Notes: generated by a model not told the origin, from the letters alone. DNA of 64,000 nucleotides from Sphingomonas sp. SUN019 (GCF_024758705.1 NZ_CP096971.1:1922001-1986000), one strand, 5' to 3'. Counted from the first letter of the stretch, positions 1-9,421 are shown. Program-made: numbers and translations.

Positions 1-1803
1 CTGGTTCTTCCAGTTCATGTGATAGACCGCGGCGTTGAAGATCAGCCGCCCGTCCAGCCACGTCGATTTGAGGCCGCCTTCGTAATTATACAGTTTCTCT
101 TCGCCGAACGCGCGATCGACGCCGGTCGGCAGCGGAAAACTGGTCGGCACGTTGGCGTTGAACCCGCCCGGATTGTTGCCGACCGAATAGATCGCGTAGA
201 ATTGCAGGTCGTCATTGACCTTGTACTGAATGTTCAGGCGCGGCAGCGTCGCCTTGAACGACGCTTCGAGGAAGGCCGGATTGGGGGTCGGTGCGAACGC
301 GGTCGGCAGCTGCGTAAGCGAAATCTTGTCCCACTGTTGCCGAAGCTCGGCGCTGATCGTTAGCTGATCGGTGACGTCGAAATACAATCCGCCGAAAATG
401 CCGTGCGTCTGCGACGGGTTGGTGAGAACGGTGTTGCGGTTGTTCGTCACGACGATGGGCGCCGCGTTGACCTTGAGCCCTGCGGGCGTGACCGGATCGA
501 ACAGCGCTCGCGTGCTGCCGTATATCTTCGTGTAATTGTAACCGAACGTATAGCGCAGCCGCTGATCCTGCGGCGCGGTCAGCCGAAGTTCGTATTGCTG
601 GTCCTTGGTCCGCACGAAGCTTGCGAAATTGCTGGCGTTGAAGCTGTAGGCGGTCGGCACGTCGGCTGCGTTGGGGGCGATCACACCGGCGCGGGCGCCC
701 AGGTAGCTGGCGTCGAAACGGTTCGCCAGCTTCTCGTCGGAATAAGCCGCAAAGCCGCTCAGCGACGACCCGCCCAGGTCGGCGTCGAAGCTGAACACCG
801 AACGATATTGGTTGCGGGTCACACCGGGGTCGGTGATGTAGCCCTTGATGAATTGCTGATACAGATTCGGCGCATTCGCCCGGCTGTGATCGATGTTCAC
901 GCTGCCCTTGTAGTAATAGGACACGGTGCCGTCGGGCCGCACGATCCGGCTGTTGCGCGTGTTGATCGGCGCGTACGACGTCTGCGGGATGGCGTCGCGG
1001 TCGTGGACATACGATCCGTACCAGCGGATTTTCAGCCAGTCGGTGGGCGTGAAAACCAGCTTGTTGGTGACCGCGACCGTCTTCTGATCGCCGAAATGAT
1101 AACCGTCGCGGTTCACCCAGGCGTCGGGACCGCCATATTCGAAGTATCGCGCCGCGATGGTGTTCGACAGCACGCCCTTGACGATCGGCGTCGTCAGATA
1201 GCCGGAGATGTCATATTCGCCATCGGTCGCGGTGATCGCGTCGATCTTTCCGGCGAACACGTCGCCCGGATCCTTGGTGACGAAGTTCACCGCACCGACG
1301 AAGGTGGAGCGTCCGAAATACGCGCTCTGCGGCCCCTTCAGGACTTCGATCCGCTCAAGGTTGGCGAGCGCGGTGCTGGAATAATCGCCCGACATGAATA
1401 CGCCGTCGATGAACACCGACGCCTTCGATCCGCCCGACGTGCCGGTCGACAAATTACGGATCTGCAGCTTGTTGCCGCCGTTGCGGCCGCCCGTCGTCCC
1501 GAAATACAGGCCGGGCGTGCGCGTTGCGAGATCGAAGATCGTCTTGGTGTCGGTCTTCTCCAGCGTTTCGGCGGTCAGCGCGGTGATGGTCAGCGGCACG
1601 TCCTGCAGGCGCTCGCCGGTCTTGCGCGCGGTGACGATGACGTCGCCGATTCCGGCCGGTTGCGCATCCGTCGCGGGCTGATCGGCGGCGTCGGCAGGGC
1701 CCGCCGCGCTTTGCGCCAACGCCGGTGTCGCGAACCACGGCGCAAGCATCGTGGCCGCCAGCAAGACGTTACGGGATGCGTGAAATGCCGAACCCTTGAC
1801 CAT
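1..1803 (-). CDS. TonB-dependent receptor, C-terminus cut by window edge
   Basis: Outer-membrane TonB-dependent receptor for active uptake of an unidentified substrate. The reading frame is open from ATG at 1803 to the first base of the window, giving 601 codons without the end of the beta-barrel. A signal peptide of about 30 residues ends in 'ATPALAQ'. A TonB-box-like 'DVIVTARK' follows, then a plug domain with 'VFIDGVFMSG', 'LERIEVLKGPQSAYFGRST' and 'GAVNFVTKDP'. The barrel region is rich in aromatic strands. A strong GGGGGAG ribosome site lies 5 nt before the ATG. It is divergent from the hydratase/lyase operon at 2156, so the two may share a substrate, but that is inference. The long plus-strand open frame over it is a shadow. 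Confidence 0.93.
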   Translation of the reverse strand, partial: MVKGSAFHASRNVLLAATMLAPWFATPALAQSAAGPADAADQPATDAQPAGIGDVIVTARKTGERLQDVPLTITALTAETLEKTDTKTIFDLATRTPGLYFGTTGGRNGGNKLQIRNLSTGTSGGSKASVFIDGVFMSGDYSSTALANLERIEVLKGPQSAYFGRSTFVGAVNFVTKDPGDVFAGKIDAITATDGEYDISGYLTTPIVKGVLSNTIAARYFEYGGPDAWVNRDGYHFGDQKTVAVTNKLVFTPTDWLKIRWYGSYVHDRDAIPQTSYAPINTRNSRIVRPDGTVSYYYKGSVNIDHSRANAPNLYQQFIKGYITDPGVTRNQYRSVFSFDADLGGSSLSGFAAYSDEKLANRFDASYLGARAGVIAPNAADVPTAYSFNASNFASFVRTKDQQYELRLTAPQDQRLRYTFGYNYTKIYGSTRALFDPVTPAGLKVNAAPIVVTNNRNTVLTNPSQTHGIFGGLYFDVTDQLTISAELRQQWDKISLTQLPTAFAPTPNPAFLEASFKATLPRLNIQYKVNDDLQFYAIYSVGNNPGGFNANVPTSFPLPTGVDRAFGEEKLYNYEGGLKSTWLDGRLIFNAAVYHMNWKNQ

Positions 1804-2155
1804 CGAACTCCCCCATCAGGCGATCGTGGCTGCCTGCCACGTCAGTCCGCCGATCGACGCGGCCTTGCGCCGCCCGATCAGGCGTAATCGGTCAGCGCCG
1901 TGGCCTTGCCGGCGCCTATCCGCTGCGGTTCGATGGTGTGTCGCCAAGGCTTGGGTAGAAAGCGCCAAATGCGCCGGCCGCATTGACTTAATGTCATCAC
2001 GCCGTCGCGTCGCCCGGCATCGCGATCGGCCGGGCTCCGCAGCGGCCCGCAGCGCTGGACAGGCGTTACAAAACGATGCCCGCCTAAACCGCTATGCGGA
2101 TAGTCGCTCGATACTGCGCTGACCGGCGGCGGCTGGCGCGCTAGCGGCTGAAGTC
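1804..2155. other. Divergent intergenic region between receptor and hydratase operon
   Basis: 352 bases with no convincing gene. It must carry the promoters of both the leftward receptor and the rightward operon. The only ordered element I see is a short inverted repeat, TGAC-N5-GTCA, at 1984-1996 in an AT-richer patch. It could be a regulator half-site pair but is too short to assign. No clear riboswitch or terminator is seen. Confidence 0.5.
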
Positions 2156-3553
2156 ATGGCTGGCACATTGTACGACAGACTGTGGGACGCGCACGTCGTC
2201 GCTACCGACGGCGATGGGCAGACCCTGCTCTATATCGATCGGCAATTGCTGCACGAAGTTAGCAGTCCGCAGGCCTTCGCCGGTTTGCGCGCCCAGGGAC
2301 TGCGGCCACATCGCCCCGCCACCCAGCTCGCCGTCGCCGACCATGCGGTGCCGACGCACCATCGCGACCGGCCGATCGCCGACCGTCAGGCGCGCGATCA
2401 GGTCGCGCTGCTGGAGGCGAACTGCGCCGCGACCGGCATCGAATATCTCGCGCTCGACGGGGCGGGTCAGGGCATCGTCCACGTTATCGGCCCGGAACAG
2501 GGCTTCACCCTTCCCGGCATCACCCTGGTCTGCGGCGACAGCCATAGCGCGACGCACGGCGCATTCGGCGCGCTGGCGTTCGGCATCGGGGCGAGCGAGT
2601 GCGAGACGGTGCTCGCCACGCAAACCCTGTGGCAGACGCGGGCGAAGACGATGCGCGTGACCTTTACCGGCGCGGCAGGCGAAACGGTGACGGCAAAGGA
2701 CATGATCCTGGCGCTGATTTGCCGGATCGGCACCGGCGGCGCGACGGGCCATGCGATCGAATATGTTGGCGACGCGGTGCGGGCGATGTCGATGGAAGCG
2801 CGTATGACCCTGTGCAACATGAGCATCGAGGCGGGATCGCGCACCGGCCTGATCGCGCCGGACGACACCACCTTCGCCTATCTGGAGGGCCGCCCCCGCT
2901 GTCCATCGGGGGCGCATTGGGACGCGGCGGTCGCGGCCTGGCGCGGCCTCGCCAGCGACGCCGACGCGATATTCGACCGCGAGGTCACGATCGACCTCGC
3001 GCTCCTGGCCCCCCAAGTCAGCTTCGGCACCAGTCCCGACCAGGTGCTGCCGATCGACGGCCGCGTGCCCGATCCCGCGGCCTGCGTCGACCCCGCCGCC
3101 CGCGCCAAACTGGAACGCGCGCTCGACTATATGGCGCTGACCCCCGGCACCGCGATGACCGATATCGCGATCGACCATGTCTTCATCGGCAGTTGCACCA
3201 ACGGCCGTATCGAAGACCTGCGCGCCGCCGCGGGCATCATCGGCACCGGCCATGTCGCCCCCGGCGTCACCGCGTTGGTCGTCCCCGGTTCGGGCGCGGT
3301 CAAGCAGCAGGCCGAGGCCGAGGGGCTGGACCGCATCTTCGTCGGCGCGGGGTTTCAGTGGCGCGAGGCGGGCTGTTCGCTATGCGTCGCGATGAACGAC
3401 GATCGCCTGCCGGACGGCGCACGTTGCGCCTCGACCTCGAACCGCAATTTCGAAGGACGGCAGGGCAAGGGCGCGCACACGCACCTCGTCAGCCCGGCGA
3501 TGGCCGCCGCCGCCGCGCTCGCCGGCCGCTTCGTCGATATCCGGGAGCGCTGA
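2156..3553 (+). CDS. Aconitase-family hydratase, large subunit (LeuC-like)
   Basis: Large subunit of an isopropylmalate dehydratase-type enzyme (465 aa, normal for LeuC), binding a 4Fe-4S cluster and moving water across a C=C bond of a di- or tricarboxylate. The three cluster cysteines are visible: C347 in '[12 protein letters not shown]', and C407 and C410 in 'GCSLCVAMN'. '[13 protein letters not shown]' and '[18 protein letters not shown]' are family signatures. It is followed after 3 nt by the small subunit and then by a malate-type lyase and a dehydrogenase, not by leuB or leuA. A catabolic hydratase acting on citraconate- or dimethylmaleate-like acids is therefore as likely as leucine synthesis. 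Family assignment is firm; the substrate is inference. Confidence 0.9.
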   Translation: MAGTLYDRLWDAHVVATDGDGQTLLYIDRQLLHEVSSPQAFAGLRAQGLRPHRPATQLAVADHAVPTHHRDRPIADRQARDQVALLEANCAATGIEYLALDGAGQGIVHVIGPEQGFTLPGITLVCGDSHSATHGAFGALAFGIGASECETVLATQTLWQTRAKTMRVTFTGAAGETVTAKDMILALICRIGTGGATGHAIEYVGDAVRAMSMEARMTLCNMSIEAGSRTGLIAPDDTTFAYLEGRPRCPSGAHWDAAVAAWRGLASDADAIFDREVTIDLALLAPQVSFGTSPDQVLPIDGRVPDPAACVDPAARAKLERALDYMALTPGTAMTDIAIDHVFIGSCTNGRIEDLRAAAGIIGTGHVAPGVTALVVPGSGAVKQQAEAEGLDRIFVGAGFQWREAGCSLCVAMNDDRLPDGARCASTSNRNFEGRQGKGAHTHLVSPAMAAAAALAGRFVDIRER

Positions 3554-3556
3554 GCG

Positions 3557-4138
3557 ATGGAGCCGTTCCGCACCCTCACCAGCGCCGCCGCATCTTTGCC
3601 CCAGACGGATATCGATACCGACATCATTTTTCCCGCGCGCTTCCTGGTCATTACCGAAAAGCGCGGGCTCGGCCGCTACGCCTTCCACGACCGCCCCGAC
3701 CTCACGATCGCACCCGGCGCGGCGATCCTGATCGCGGGCGACAATTTCGGCAGCGGTTCGAGCCGCGAACAGGCGCCGTGGGCGCTCGCCGACCTCGGCA
3801 TCCGCGCGATTGTCGCGACCGGCTTCGGCGAGATCTTTCAGTCGAACTGTTTCAAGAACGGCATATTGCCGATCGTGCTGCCCGCTGCGGAGGTGGCACG
3901 ACTTCACGCCGCGGCGCAGGATGGCGAGCCGACCACGATCGACCTGAGAACACAGCGCATCGGCCTGTCGCATACCGGCGCGATTTCGTTTGCGGTCGAC
4001 CCTGCCCGGCGCGAAGCGTTGCTGGAAGGCCTGGACGAAATCGCCCGCATCCGTACCCGCTTCGCGCCCGCCATCGCCGCGTTCGAAACGGCGCAACGGC
4101 GCGCATCCCCCTGGCTCTGGAGCAACGAAATTGGCTGA
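3557..4138 (+). CDS. Aconitase-family hydratase, small subunit (LeuD-like)
   Basis: Swivelling small subunit (193 aa) of the two-subunit hydratase, partner of the gene just upstream. It has the LeuD signatures 'TDIDTDIIFPARFL' near the start and 'GDNFGSGSSREQAPWAL' around residue 60, which contribute substrate contacts. Length is at the short end for LeuD (about 200 aa). It starts 3 nt after the large subunit stop, and its own stop lies inside the first codons of the next gene, so translation is probably coupled. Same substrate uncertainty as for the large subunit. Confidence 0.9.
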   Translation: MEPFRTLTSAAASLPQTDIDTDIIFPARFLVITEKRGLGRYAFHDRPDLTIAPGAAILIAGDNFGSGSSREQAPWALADLGIRAIVATGFGEIFQSNCFKNGILPIVLPAAEVARLHAAAQDGEPTTIDLRTQRIGLSHTGAISFAVDPARREALLEGLDEIARIRTRFAPAIAAFETAQRRASPWLWSNEIG

Positions 4139-4991
4139 TTCCCGCCTCAAGGCGAAACTGGCGGAGGGCAAGTTCTTCGTCGTGCCCGGCGTGCAGGACA
4201 TGATCGCCGCGGTGGTCGCGGATCGCGTCGGCTTCGATATCGTCTATGGGACGGGCTATTGGCTGACCGCCTCGGCCTATGGCCTGCCCGACGCCGGAAT
4301 CGCCACCTACACCCAGATGATCGACCGCATGGCGACACTGGCGCGGACCAGCAAGGCGGCGGTGATCGCCGACGCCGATACCGGTTATGGCGGGCTGCTC
4401 AACGTCCATCACACGGTCAAAGGATATGAGGCCGCGGGGATTTCGGCGATCCAGCTGGAGGATCAGGAATTTCCCAAGAGATGCGGGCACACGCCCCACA
4501 AGCGCCTGATTCCGATCGAGGATATGGTCGAGAAGATCAGGGTCGCGGTCGATGCGCGCCAGGATATGCTGGTCATCGCCCGCACCGACGCGCGCCAGTC
4601 CGAAGGACTGGACGGCACGCTGCGCCGCCTGGAGGCCTATGCTAAGGCCGGCGCCGACATATTGTTCCCCGAAGCGCTGACGTCCGAGGAGGAGATGCGC
4701 ACCGCCTGCGCCGCGTTCGACGTGCCCGTGATGGCGAACATGTCGAATGGCGGGCTTACCCCGGTGCTGAAAGGCGACGTGCTGGCCGACATCGGTTACG
4801 CCTTCGCAATCTATCCGTCACAGACCAGCCTGGTCGCAGTGTCGGCGATGGAGGCGATGCTCACGCGGCTGAAGCACGATGGCGACGGCAATCCGGCGGA
4901 CTTGCCGCTGTTCGATTTCAAGACGTTCTGCGGCATGATCGGGTTTGAAGAGGTATGGGCGTTCGACAAACGTTGGGGGTTGGCCGAATGA
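4131..4991 (+). CDS. Isocitrate lyase/PEP mutase-family C-C lyase
   Basis: TIM-barrel lyase (286 aa) of the isocitrate lyase/PEP mutase superfamily, which includes methylisocitrate lyase, oxaloacetate decarboxylase and 2,3-dimethylmalate lyase. Metal-binding acids are present in 'ADADTGYGG' (D81, D83) and 'QLEDQEFPKRCGH' (E110, D111). The catalytic cysteine of the cleaving members is C118 in 'KRCGH', which argues for a lyase and against a phosphonate mutase. The start is taken as TTG at 4131, which overlaps the previous stop by 8 nt; frame-matched upstream Met codons lie inside the small-subunit gene. Placed after a hydratase, it would logically cleave the 2-hydroxy-diacid product into a 2-oxo acid plus a carboxylic acid. 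Exact substrate unknown. Confidence 0.85.
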   Translation: MADSRLKAKLAEGKFFVVPGVQDMIAAVVADRVGFDIVYGTGYWLTASAYGLPDAGIATYTQMIDRMATLARTSKAAVIADADTGYGGLLNVHHTVKGYEAAGISAIQLEDQEFPKRCGHTPHKRLIPIEDMVEKIRVAVDARQDMLVIARTDARQSEGLDGTLRRLEAYAKAGADILFPEALTSEEEMRTACAAFDVPVMANMSNGGLTPVLKGDVLADIGYAFAIYPSQTSLVAVSAMEAMLTRLKHDGDGNPADLPLFDFKTFCGMIGFEEVWAFDKRWGLAE

Positions 4992-6115
4992 CCCGCAAGA
5001 TCACCGCCGCCGTGCTGGACCGCTGCGGCGACAATCCGCGGCCGTACGCGCAGCACGCGCCGCTCCGCCTCGCCGAACTGACGCTCGACGACCCTCGGCC
5101 CGGCGAACTGCTGATCCGCATCGACGCCGCGGGGCTGTGCCATTCCGACCTGTCGGTGGTGAACGGCGATCGGCCGCGCCCGATGCCGATGGCGATCGGG
5201 CATGAGGCGACCGGCATCGTCGAGGCGCTCGGCTCGACCGACGACGCCCAGTTCGCAGTCGGCGACCGGGTGGTGCTCGCCTTCCTGCCGGCGTGCGGGG
5301 AGTGCGTCCGCTGCCGCTCGGGCGAGGGATATATGTGCGCGAACGGCGCGGCGGCGAACGGCGAGGGGCGATTGCTGGGGGGCGGGTGCCGGCTGCACGA
5401 CGGCGATCATGCGGTGCATCACCACCTCGGCGTCTCGGCCTTCGCCAGCCATGCGGTGGTCGATCGCCGGTCGGCGGTGAAGATCGACGCCGGCATCCCG
5501 AGCGAGATCGCCGCGCTGTTCGGCTGCGCGGTTTTGACCGGCGTTGGCGCAGTAATGAACTCGGCCGTCCTCCGGCCGGGCGAAAGCCTGGTCATCTACG
5601 GCCTCGGCGGCGTCGGTCTCGCCGCGCTGCTCGGGGGCCTGGCCAGCGGTGCGGTGCCGATCGTCGCGATCGATCCCTCGCACGAAAAGCGCGCCATCGC
5701 CGAGCGGCTAGGTGCGACGCCCGCGCATCCCTCGGACGCGGCGGCGACGATCGAACGCACCATCCCCGGCGGGGCCGACGTGGTGATCGAGACGGTCGGC
5801 AAGGCCGCGGTCCTCGCCGACGCCTATCGCGCCGGGCGGCGCGGCGGGCGGATCGTCACCGTCGGCCTGCCCAACCCCGCCGAGCGGCTCGACATTCCCG
5901 CCGTGTCGCTGGTCGCGGAAGGGAAAACGCTGATCGGCAGCTACATGGGATCGTCGATCCCCGCACGCGACATTCCGCGCTACGTCGCGTTGTGGCGCGC
6001 AGGGCGGTTGCCGGTGGAGGAATTGCTGACCTCGGTCGGCCCGCTATCCAGCATCAACGCGCTGCTCGACTCGCTCGCGGACGGCAGCGCGATCCGGCAG
6101 ATCGTGCGCCCGTAA
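4988..6115 (+). CDS. Zinc-dependent alcohol dehydrogenase (MDR family)
   Basis: Medium-chain NAD(P)-dependent dehydrogenase (375 aa). Catalytic zinc ligands are suggested by 'GLCHSDLSV' and 'GHEATGIVE'. The structural zinc site is the four cysteines in 'CGECVRCRSGEGYMC'. The Rossmann loop is 'IYGLGGVGLAALLG'. The ATG at 4988 overlaps the lyase stop (ATGA). It is the last gene of the four-gene operon and ends 38 nt before the convergent sensor kinase. It resembles class III/glutathione-type alcohol dehydrogenases in overall length. It may oxidise or reduce an alcohol/aldehyde that feeds or drains the hydratase-lyase pair; this role is inferred only from position. Confidence 0.88.
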   Translation: MTRKITAAVLDRCGDNPRPYAQHAPLRLAELTLDDPRPGELLIRIDAAGLCHSDLSVVNGDRPRPMPMAIGHEATGIVEALGSTDDAQFAVGDRVVLAFLPACGECVRCRSGEGYMCANGAAANGEGRLLGGGCRLHDGDHAVHHHLGVSAFASHAVVDRRSAVKIDAGIPSEIAALFGCAVLTGVGAVMNSAVLRPGESLVIYGLGGVGLAALLGGLASGAVPIVAIDPSHEKRAIAERLGATPAHPSDAAATIERTIPGGADVVIETVGKAAVLADAYRAGRRGGRIVTVGLPNPAERLDIPAVSLVAEGKTLIGSYMGSSIPARDIPRYVALWRAGRLPVEELLTSVGPLSSINALLDSLADGSAIRQIVRP

Positions 6116-6153
6116 CGCCGTTCGCCGAGGTCAAGACCGTCGCCGTTCGCATT

Positions 6154-7521
6154 CTAGGAAGCGGCGGGATCCGCAGGCCCGACGGGGAGGACGATGCGGA
6201 CCGACAGGCCCGGCCCGGCATCCGCCAGCGTGATCGCGCCGCCGTGCAGCCTGGCGACTGCGCCGACCAGCGCGAGGCCCAGTCCGGCGCCCGATCCGCG
6301 GCGCGCCGCGTCGAGCCGGCCGAAGCGCGACAAGGCCTGCGCGCGCAATCCGGGCGGAATGCCCCGTCCGCGATCCTCCACCGCGATCGTCACTGCCCCG
6401 GGCGCGACCTCCAGCCGCAGCGTGATCGGTCCCTCGCCATATTTCAGCGCATTGTCGACGAGGTTGCCGATCGCCTGCCCGAGCAATTCGCGGTGCACCG
6501 CCAGCGCTGCCGTGACGGGCGCATCGACCGCGATGGCCCGCCCGGCGTCTTCGACGACCGGTCCATAAACCTCCGCAATGTCATTCAGTTCGCTCACCAG
6601 GTCGACGCTCCTGAACGCGTCGCGCCCGACACCGGCTTCGGCGCGGCTGATCCGCAACGCGGTCTCGACGATCGCCAGCACCCGTTCGCCCTCGCCTAGC
6701 GCCCGGCCCACCGCCTGTTGCGCCGCAGGCTCGCGCACGTCGATCGCCGCCCGCTCCAGCGCCGATCGCAGCCGGGTGAGCGGCGATTTCAGATCGTGGG
6801 CGAGGCCGTCGGTCGCGATCTGGAGTTCGCCCACCAGACCCTCGATCCGTTCCAGCGTCATGTTCACCGCACCGGCCAGCGCGGCGAACGCGTCCCCCGA
6901 CCGGTCGTTTTCGACCCGGCGCCCAAGGTCGCCTTCGCGCACCGCCTCCAGGCAATCGACGGTCGCCCGGAGGCGATGCGCGATAAGGCGTGCGGCAAGC
7001 CAGGCGGCAAGCGCGGCGAACAGCACGGCAAGCGTCAGGCCCGCCACCGCCGACCGCTCCAGATAATCCAGGATGCGCTGCTGGCTTTCGACGACACTGC
7101 CCGTCAGCAACCGCGCCCCACCGGCCAGCGGGGTCGCACGAACCCACATCGCCTCCGGTGCGGCATGGCCCGCGCGCACCAGCTTGAACAGCGCATGGCG
7201 AGGTCCGATCGCAACGTGCGGCGGCGGGCCGGTCAGATTGCCCGCGACCACCTTTCCGCCTGAGTCCACCAGCAGCAACACCGCATCCGGGGTGATGATG
7301 CGTTCGGTGCGGGCGCGAACCTCGTCCGCCAACGCGGGCAGCCCGCCCTGGCCATACGTGACGAGCAGATCGTCGCGCAGCGTCTCGGCGCGCAAGGCTG
7401 CACCCTTTTCGATCTCCTGACGCACGACCGCGCCGGTCAATCCCAGCAACGCGATTCCCGCTGCGACCTGAAGAATGAAGACGAGCAGCGCGAACCGCAG
7501 CGTCGTCGAACGCCAGTTCAA
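6154..7521 (-). CDS. Sensor histidine kinase
   Basis: Membrane sensor kinase (455 aa), second gene of a two-component pair. Transmembrane segments lie near residues 9-30 and 158-180, enclosing a periplasmic sensor region of about 125 aa. A HAMP region follows, then the H-box 'LAHDLKSPLTRLR' with phosphoacceptor H242. The ATP site shows the N-box 'GNLVDNALKYG', 'VEDRGRGIP' and 'GAGLGLALVGAVARLHGG'. The start appears to be TTG at 7521, overlapping the response regulator stop by 4 nt; no ATG lies before the first membrane segment. The signal is unknown; the partner regulator resembles the CusR/CopR type, but no metal gene is next to it. Confidence 0.9.
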   Translation of the reverse strand: MNWRSTTLRFALLVFILQVAAGIALLGLTGAVVRQEIEKGAALRAETLRDDLLVTYGQGGLPALADEVRARTERIITPDAVLLLVDSGGKVVAGNLTGPPPHVAIGPRHALFKLVRAGHAAPEAMWVRATPLAGGARLLTGSVVESQQRILDYLERSAVAGLTLAVLFAALAAWLAARLIAHRLRATVDCLEAVREGDLGRRVENDRSGDAFAALAGAVNMTLERIEGLVGELQIATDGLAHDLKSPLTRLRSALERAAIDVREPAAQQAVGRALGEGERVLAIVETALRISRAEAGVGRDAFRSVDLVSELNDIAEVYGPVVEDAGRAIAVDAPVTAALAVHRELLGQAIGNLVDNALKYGEGPITLRLEVAPGAVTIAVEDRGRGIPPGLRAQALSRFGRLDAARRGSGAGLGLALVGAVARLHGGAITLADAGPGLSVRIVLPVGPADPAAS

Positions 7522-8204
7522 GGATCGACGCCCAACCGGTATCCGACCCCGCGCACCGTGTGCAGCAGCGGGCGCGCCGCGCCGTCGTCGACCTTCTTGC
7601 GCAGACGGCTAACATGCACGTCGATCACGTTGGTGCCCGGATCGAAATGATAATCCCACACGCCTTCCAACAGCATCGTGCGGGTCACGACCTGTTCGGC
7701 ATGGCCGAGCAGGAATTCGAGCAGGCGGAACTCGCGCGGCTGAAGGTCGATCGCCGAACCGGCGCGCTTCACGCGACGCGAAAGCAGATCCATTTCGAGG
7801 TCGCCGCAGCACAAGGTCGTCACCGCAGCCGTCCCCTGCGCCGCACCGCGCCGGATCAGCAGTCGGATCCGCGCGAGCAGTTCGGCGAACGCGAAGGGCT
7901 TCGTCAGATAATCGTCCGATCCGCTGGTCAGGCCCTTGATGCGATCCTCGGGCGAGCCCAGCGCCGACAGGATGATGACCGGGGTCTCGATCCCCGCCCC
8001 GCGCAGCCCGGTGAGGACAGCCATCCCGTCGATTCCGGGGATCATGCGGTCGAGCACGATGCAGTCGTATCCGCCGTCGGTGGCATGGAACAGACCGTCC
8101 CGGCCGTTGTCCGCGCGATCGACGACAAATCCCTCTTCGGCCAATCCCCTGGCGACGAAATCGGCGGTCGCCTTGTCGTCCTCGATCAACAGAATCTTCG
8201 CCAC
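7518..8204 (-). CDS. OmpR-family response regulator
   Basis: DNA-binding response regulator (228 aa) with an N-terminal receiver and a C-terminal winged helix. Phosphoacceptor D52 lies in 'IVLDRMIPGIDG', with the acidic pair E8/D9 and K102 in 'YLTKPFAF'. The winged helix ends in 'VDVHVSRLRKKVDDG' and 'HTVRGVGYRLG'. The start is GTG at 8204. The gene precedes and overlaps the sensor kinase, so they form one operon on the minus strand. The region 8205-8287 upstream is short and shows no clear operator. Targets are unknown. Confidence 0.93.
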   Translation of the reverse strand: MAKILLIEDDKATADFVARGLAEEGFVVDRADNGRDGLFHATDGGYDCIVLDRMIPGIDGMAVLTGLRGAGIETPVIILSALGSPEDRIKGLTSGSDDYLTKPFAFAELLARIRLLIRRGAAQGTAAVTTLCCGDLEMDLLSRRVKRAGSAIDLQPREFRLLEFLLGHAEQVVTRTMLLEGVWDYHFDPGTNVIDVHVSRLRKKVDDGAARPLLHTVRGVGYRLGVDP

Positions 8205-8287
8205 GGCGCTTCCTAACTACGGTGTGACACGACGTCCGTGACGGCAGGTCGACAGCGTTGCGATCCTCCACCGCCCGGCAAAGGCCG

Positions 8288-8845
8288 TCAACCGGACGGA
8301 CTTGCGGCTTGTGCCGCTTTGTCCTCGACCGGCCGTCGCGCCACCGCGATCAGTTCGTCCAGTTTGTCGCCGACCGCGCGATCGATCTTCTCGTGCAGCC
8401 GGATCATCTCCAGTTCGGTGCGCAGGTTGACTTCATAATCCAGGCTCGCCGCCAGCCGATCCTTCGACGCCTGGCGATTCTGGCTCATCATGATGATCGG
8501 CGCCTGCAGCGCGGCGACCGTCGACAGCATCAGGTTCAACAGGATGTACGGATACGGATCGAACGCCGTCCCGCGCTGCGCCAGAACCTCGCTGTTCAGC
8601 AGCATCCACGCGATCAGCAGGACCGAGAATGCGACGATGAAGCCCCACGATCCGCCGATCGCGGCGACGCGATCGGCCAGCCTGTCGCCGACGGTGGCGG
8701 CTTCGTCGGCGGCGTCGGCGGCATCGCGCGCGATCGGCATGCCTTCGTGCACCTTGGCGATCACGCGGCGTTGTTCATCGTCCAGCGCGTCGTGCTGCTT
8801 GCCGAACAGGCGGCGCGCCAGGACGTGGATCGGGTTGGTGGACAT
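8288..8845 (-). CDS. DUF1003 membrane protein
   Basis: DUF1003-family inner-membrane protein of unknown function (185 aa from ATG at 8845). Two transmembrane segments in the middle ('WGFIVAFSVLLIAWMLL' and 'YILLNLMLSTVAALQAPII') are followed by the characteristic 'MMSQNRQASKDR' and an amphipathic region. The start at 8845 is chosen because AAGGAG sits 8 nt upstream; a longer frame to 8908 has no such site. It is transcribed toward the response regulator gene 83 nt away and is divergent from the small membrane protein at 8980. Confidence 0.85.
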   Translation of the reverse strand: MSTNPIHVLARRLFGKQHDALDDEQRRVIAKVHEGMPIARDAADAADEAATVGDRLADRVAAIGGSWGFIVAFSVLLIAWMLLNSEVLAQRGTAFDPYPYILLNLMLSTVAALQAPIIMMSQNRQASKDRLAASLDYEVNLRTELEMIRLHEKIDRAVGDKLDELIAVARRPVEDKAAQAASPSG

Positions 8846-8979
8846 TTCGCCGGCTCCTTTTCTCGGACCTGTGCCGCGGCCCGCCTCTACGCCGCCTGAG
8901 CGGGACATGAAGAAACGCTAATCTTGCAGCCAGCACGTCGTAGTCCGGGTGGTCGCACCCCGGGGGAAGGCAGTCGGTG

Positions 8980-9417
8980 ATGCGCGATGCGAACGACGAT
9001 TTGGAATGGCGGGACCGGTTTGGGCGGCATCTCGTGATCGTCGATCAGGCCGCACGCCGCGAACCACATGGCGGATCCCCGGACGGCCAGGCGGCGCGAA
9101 AGGCCGCGTTGCTCGATGAGCGTACATGCCGCCTGATCTGCCCGATCGCCGCCGCCATGGTCGGCGTCTGCCTGACCGGGATCGGCCTGCTGCATGTCGC
9201 GACCGCGATGCACGGTCATCAGACCATCGCCGACGACCTGCTGTCGACCGATGCGCTGATTTTCCTGATCGCGACGCTTGGTTCGTATTTCGCGCTGCGC
9301 GTGCAGTCGGTGACGCGGTTGCACTGGCTGGAGCGTGTCGCCGATGGCGCGTTCATCGCCGCGATGCTGCTGCTGACCGCGGCGTGCTTCATCATCACCT
9401 ACGCGCTCAGCGGCTGA
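8980..9417 (+). CDS. Small three-helix membrane protein, unknown
   Basis: I do not recognise a family. The product (145 aa) has a charged N-terminus of about 50 residues and three hydrophobic segments near residues 53-75, 90-107 and 121-142. ATG at 8980 is preferred over the adjacent GTG at 8977; a GGGGGAAGG ribosome site lies upstream. It is the first gene of the run leading to mprF, ending 4 nt before the VirJ-like gene, so it is probably co-transcribed with the lipid-modification genes. Confidence 0.7.
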   Translation: MRDANDDLEWRDRFGRHLVIVDQAARREPHGGSPDGQAARKAALLDERTCRLICPIAAAMVGVCLTGIGLLHVATAMHGHQTIADDLLSTDALIFLIATLGSYFALRVQSVTRLHWLERVADGAFIAAMLLLTAACFIITYALSG

Positions 9418-9421
9418 CGCG

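Noticed and set aside
403..1887. 494-codon plus-strand open frame over the left edge.
   Set aside because: Shadow of the TonB receptor on the minus strand: its product is Arg-rich without domains, while the minus frame has signal peptide and plug motifs.
2156..4138. Leucine biosynthesis leuCD.
   Set aside because: Not fully excluded, but leuA and leuB are absent and the next genes are a lyase and an alcohol dehydrogenase; I therefore withheld gene symbols.
6718..7263. Plus-strand open frames over the sensor kinase and other long antisense frames across the window.
   Set aside because: High-GC shadows: Arg/Pro/Ala-rich, no motifs, and the opposite strand encodes recognised domains throughout.
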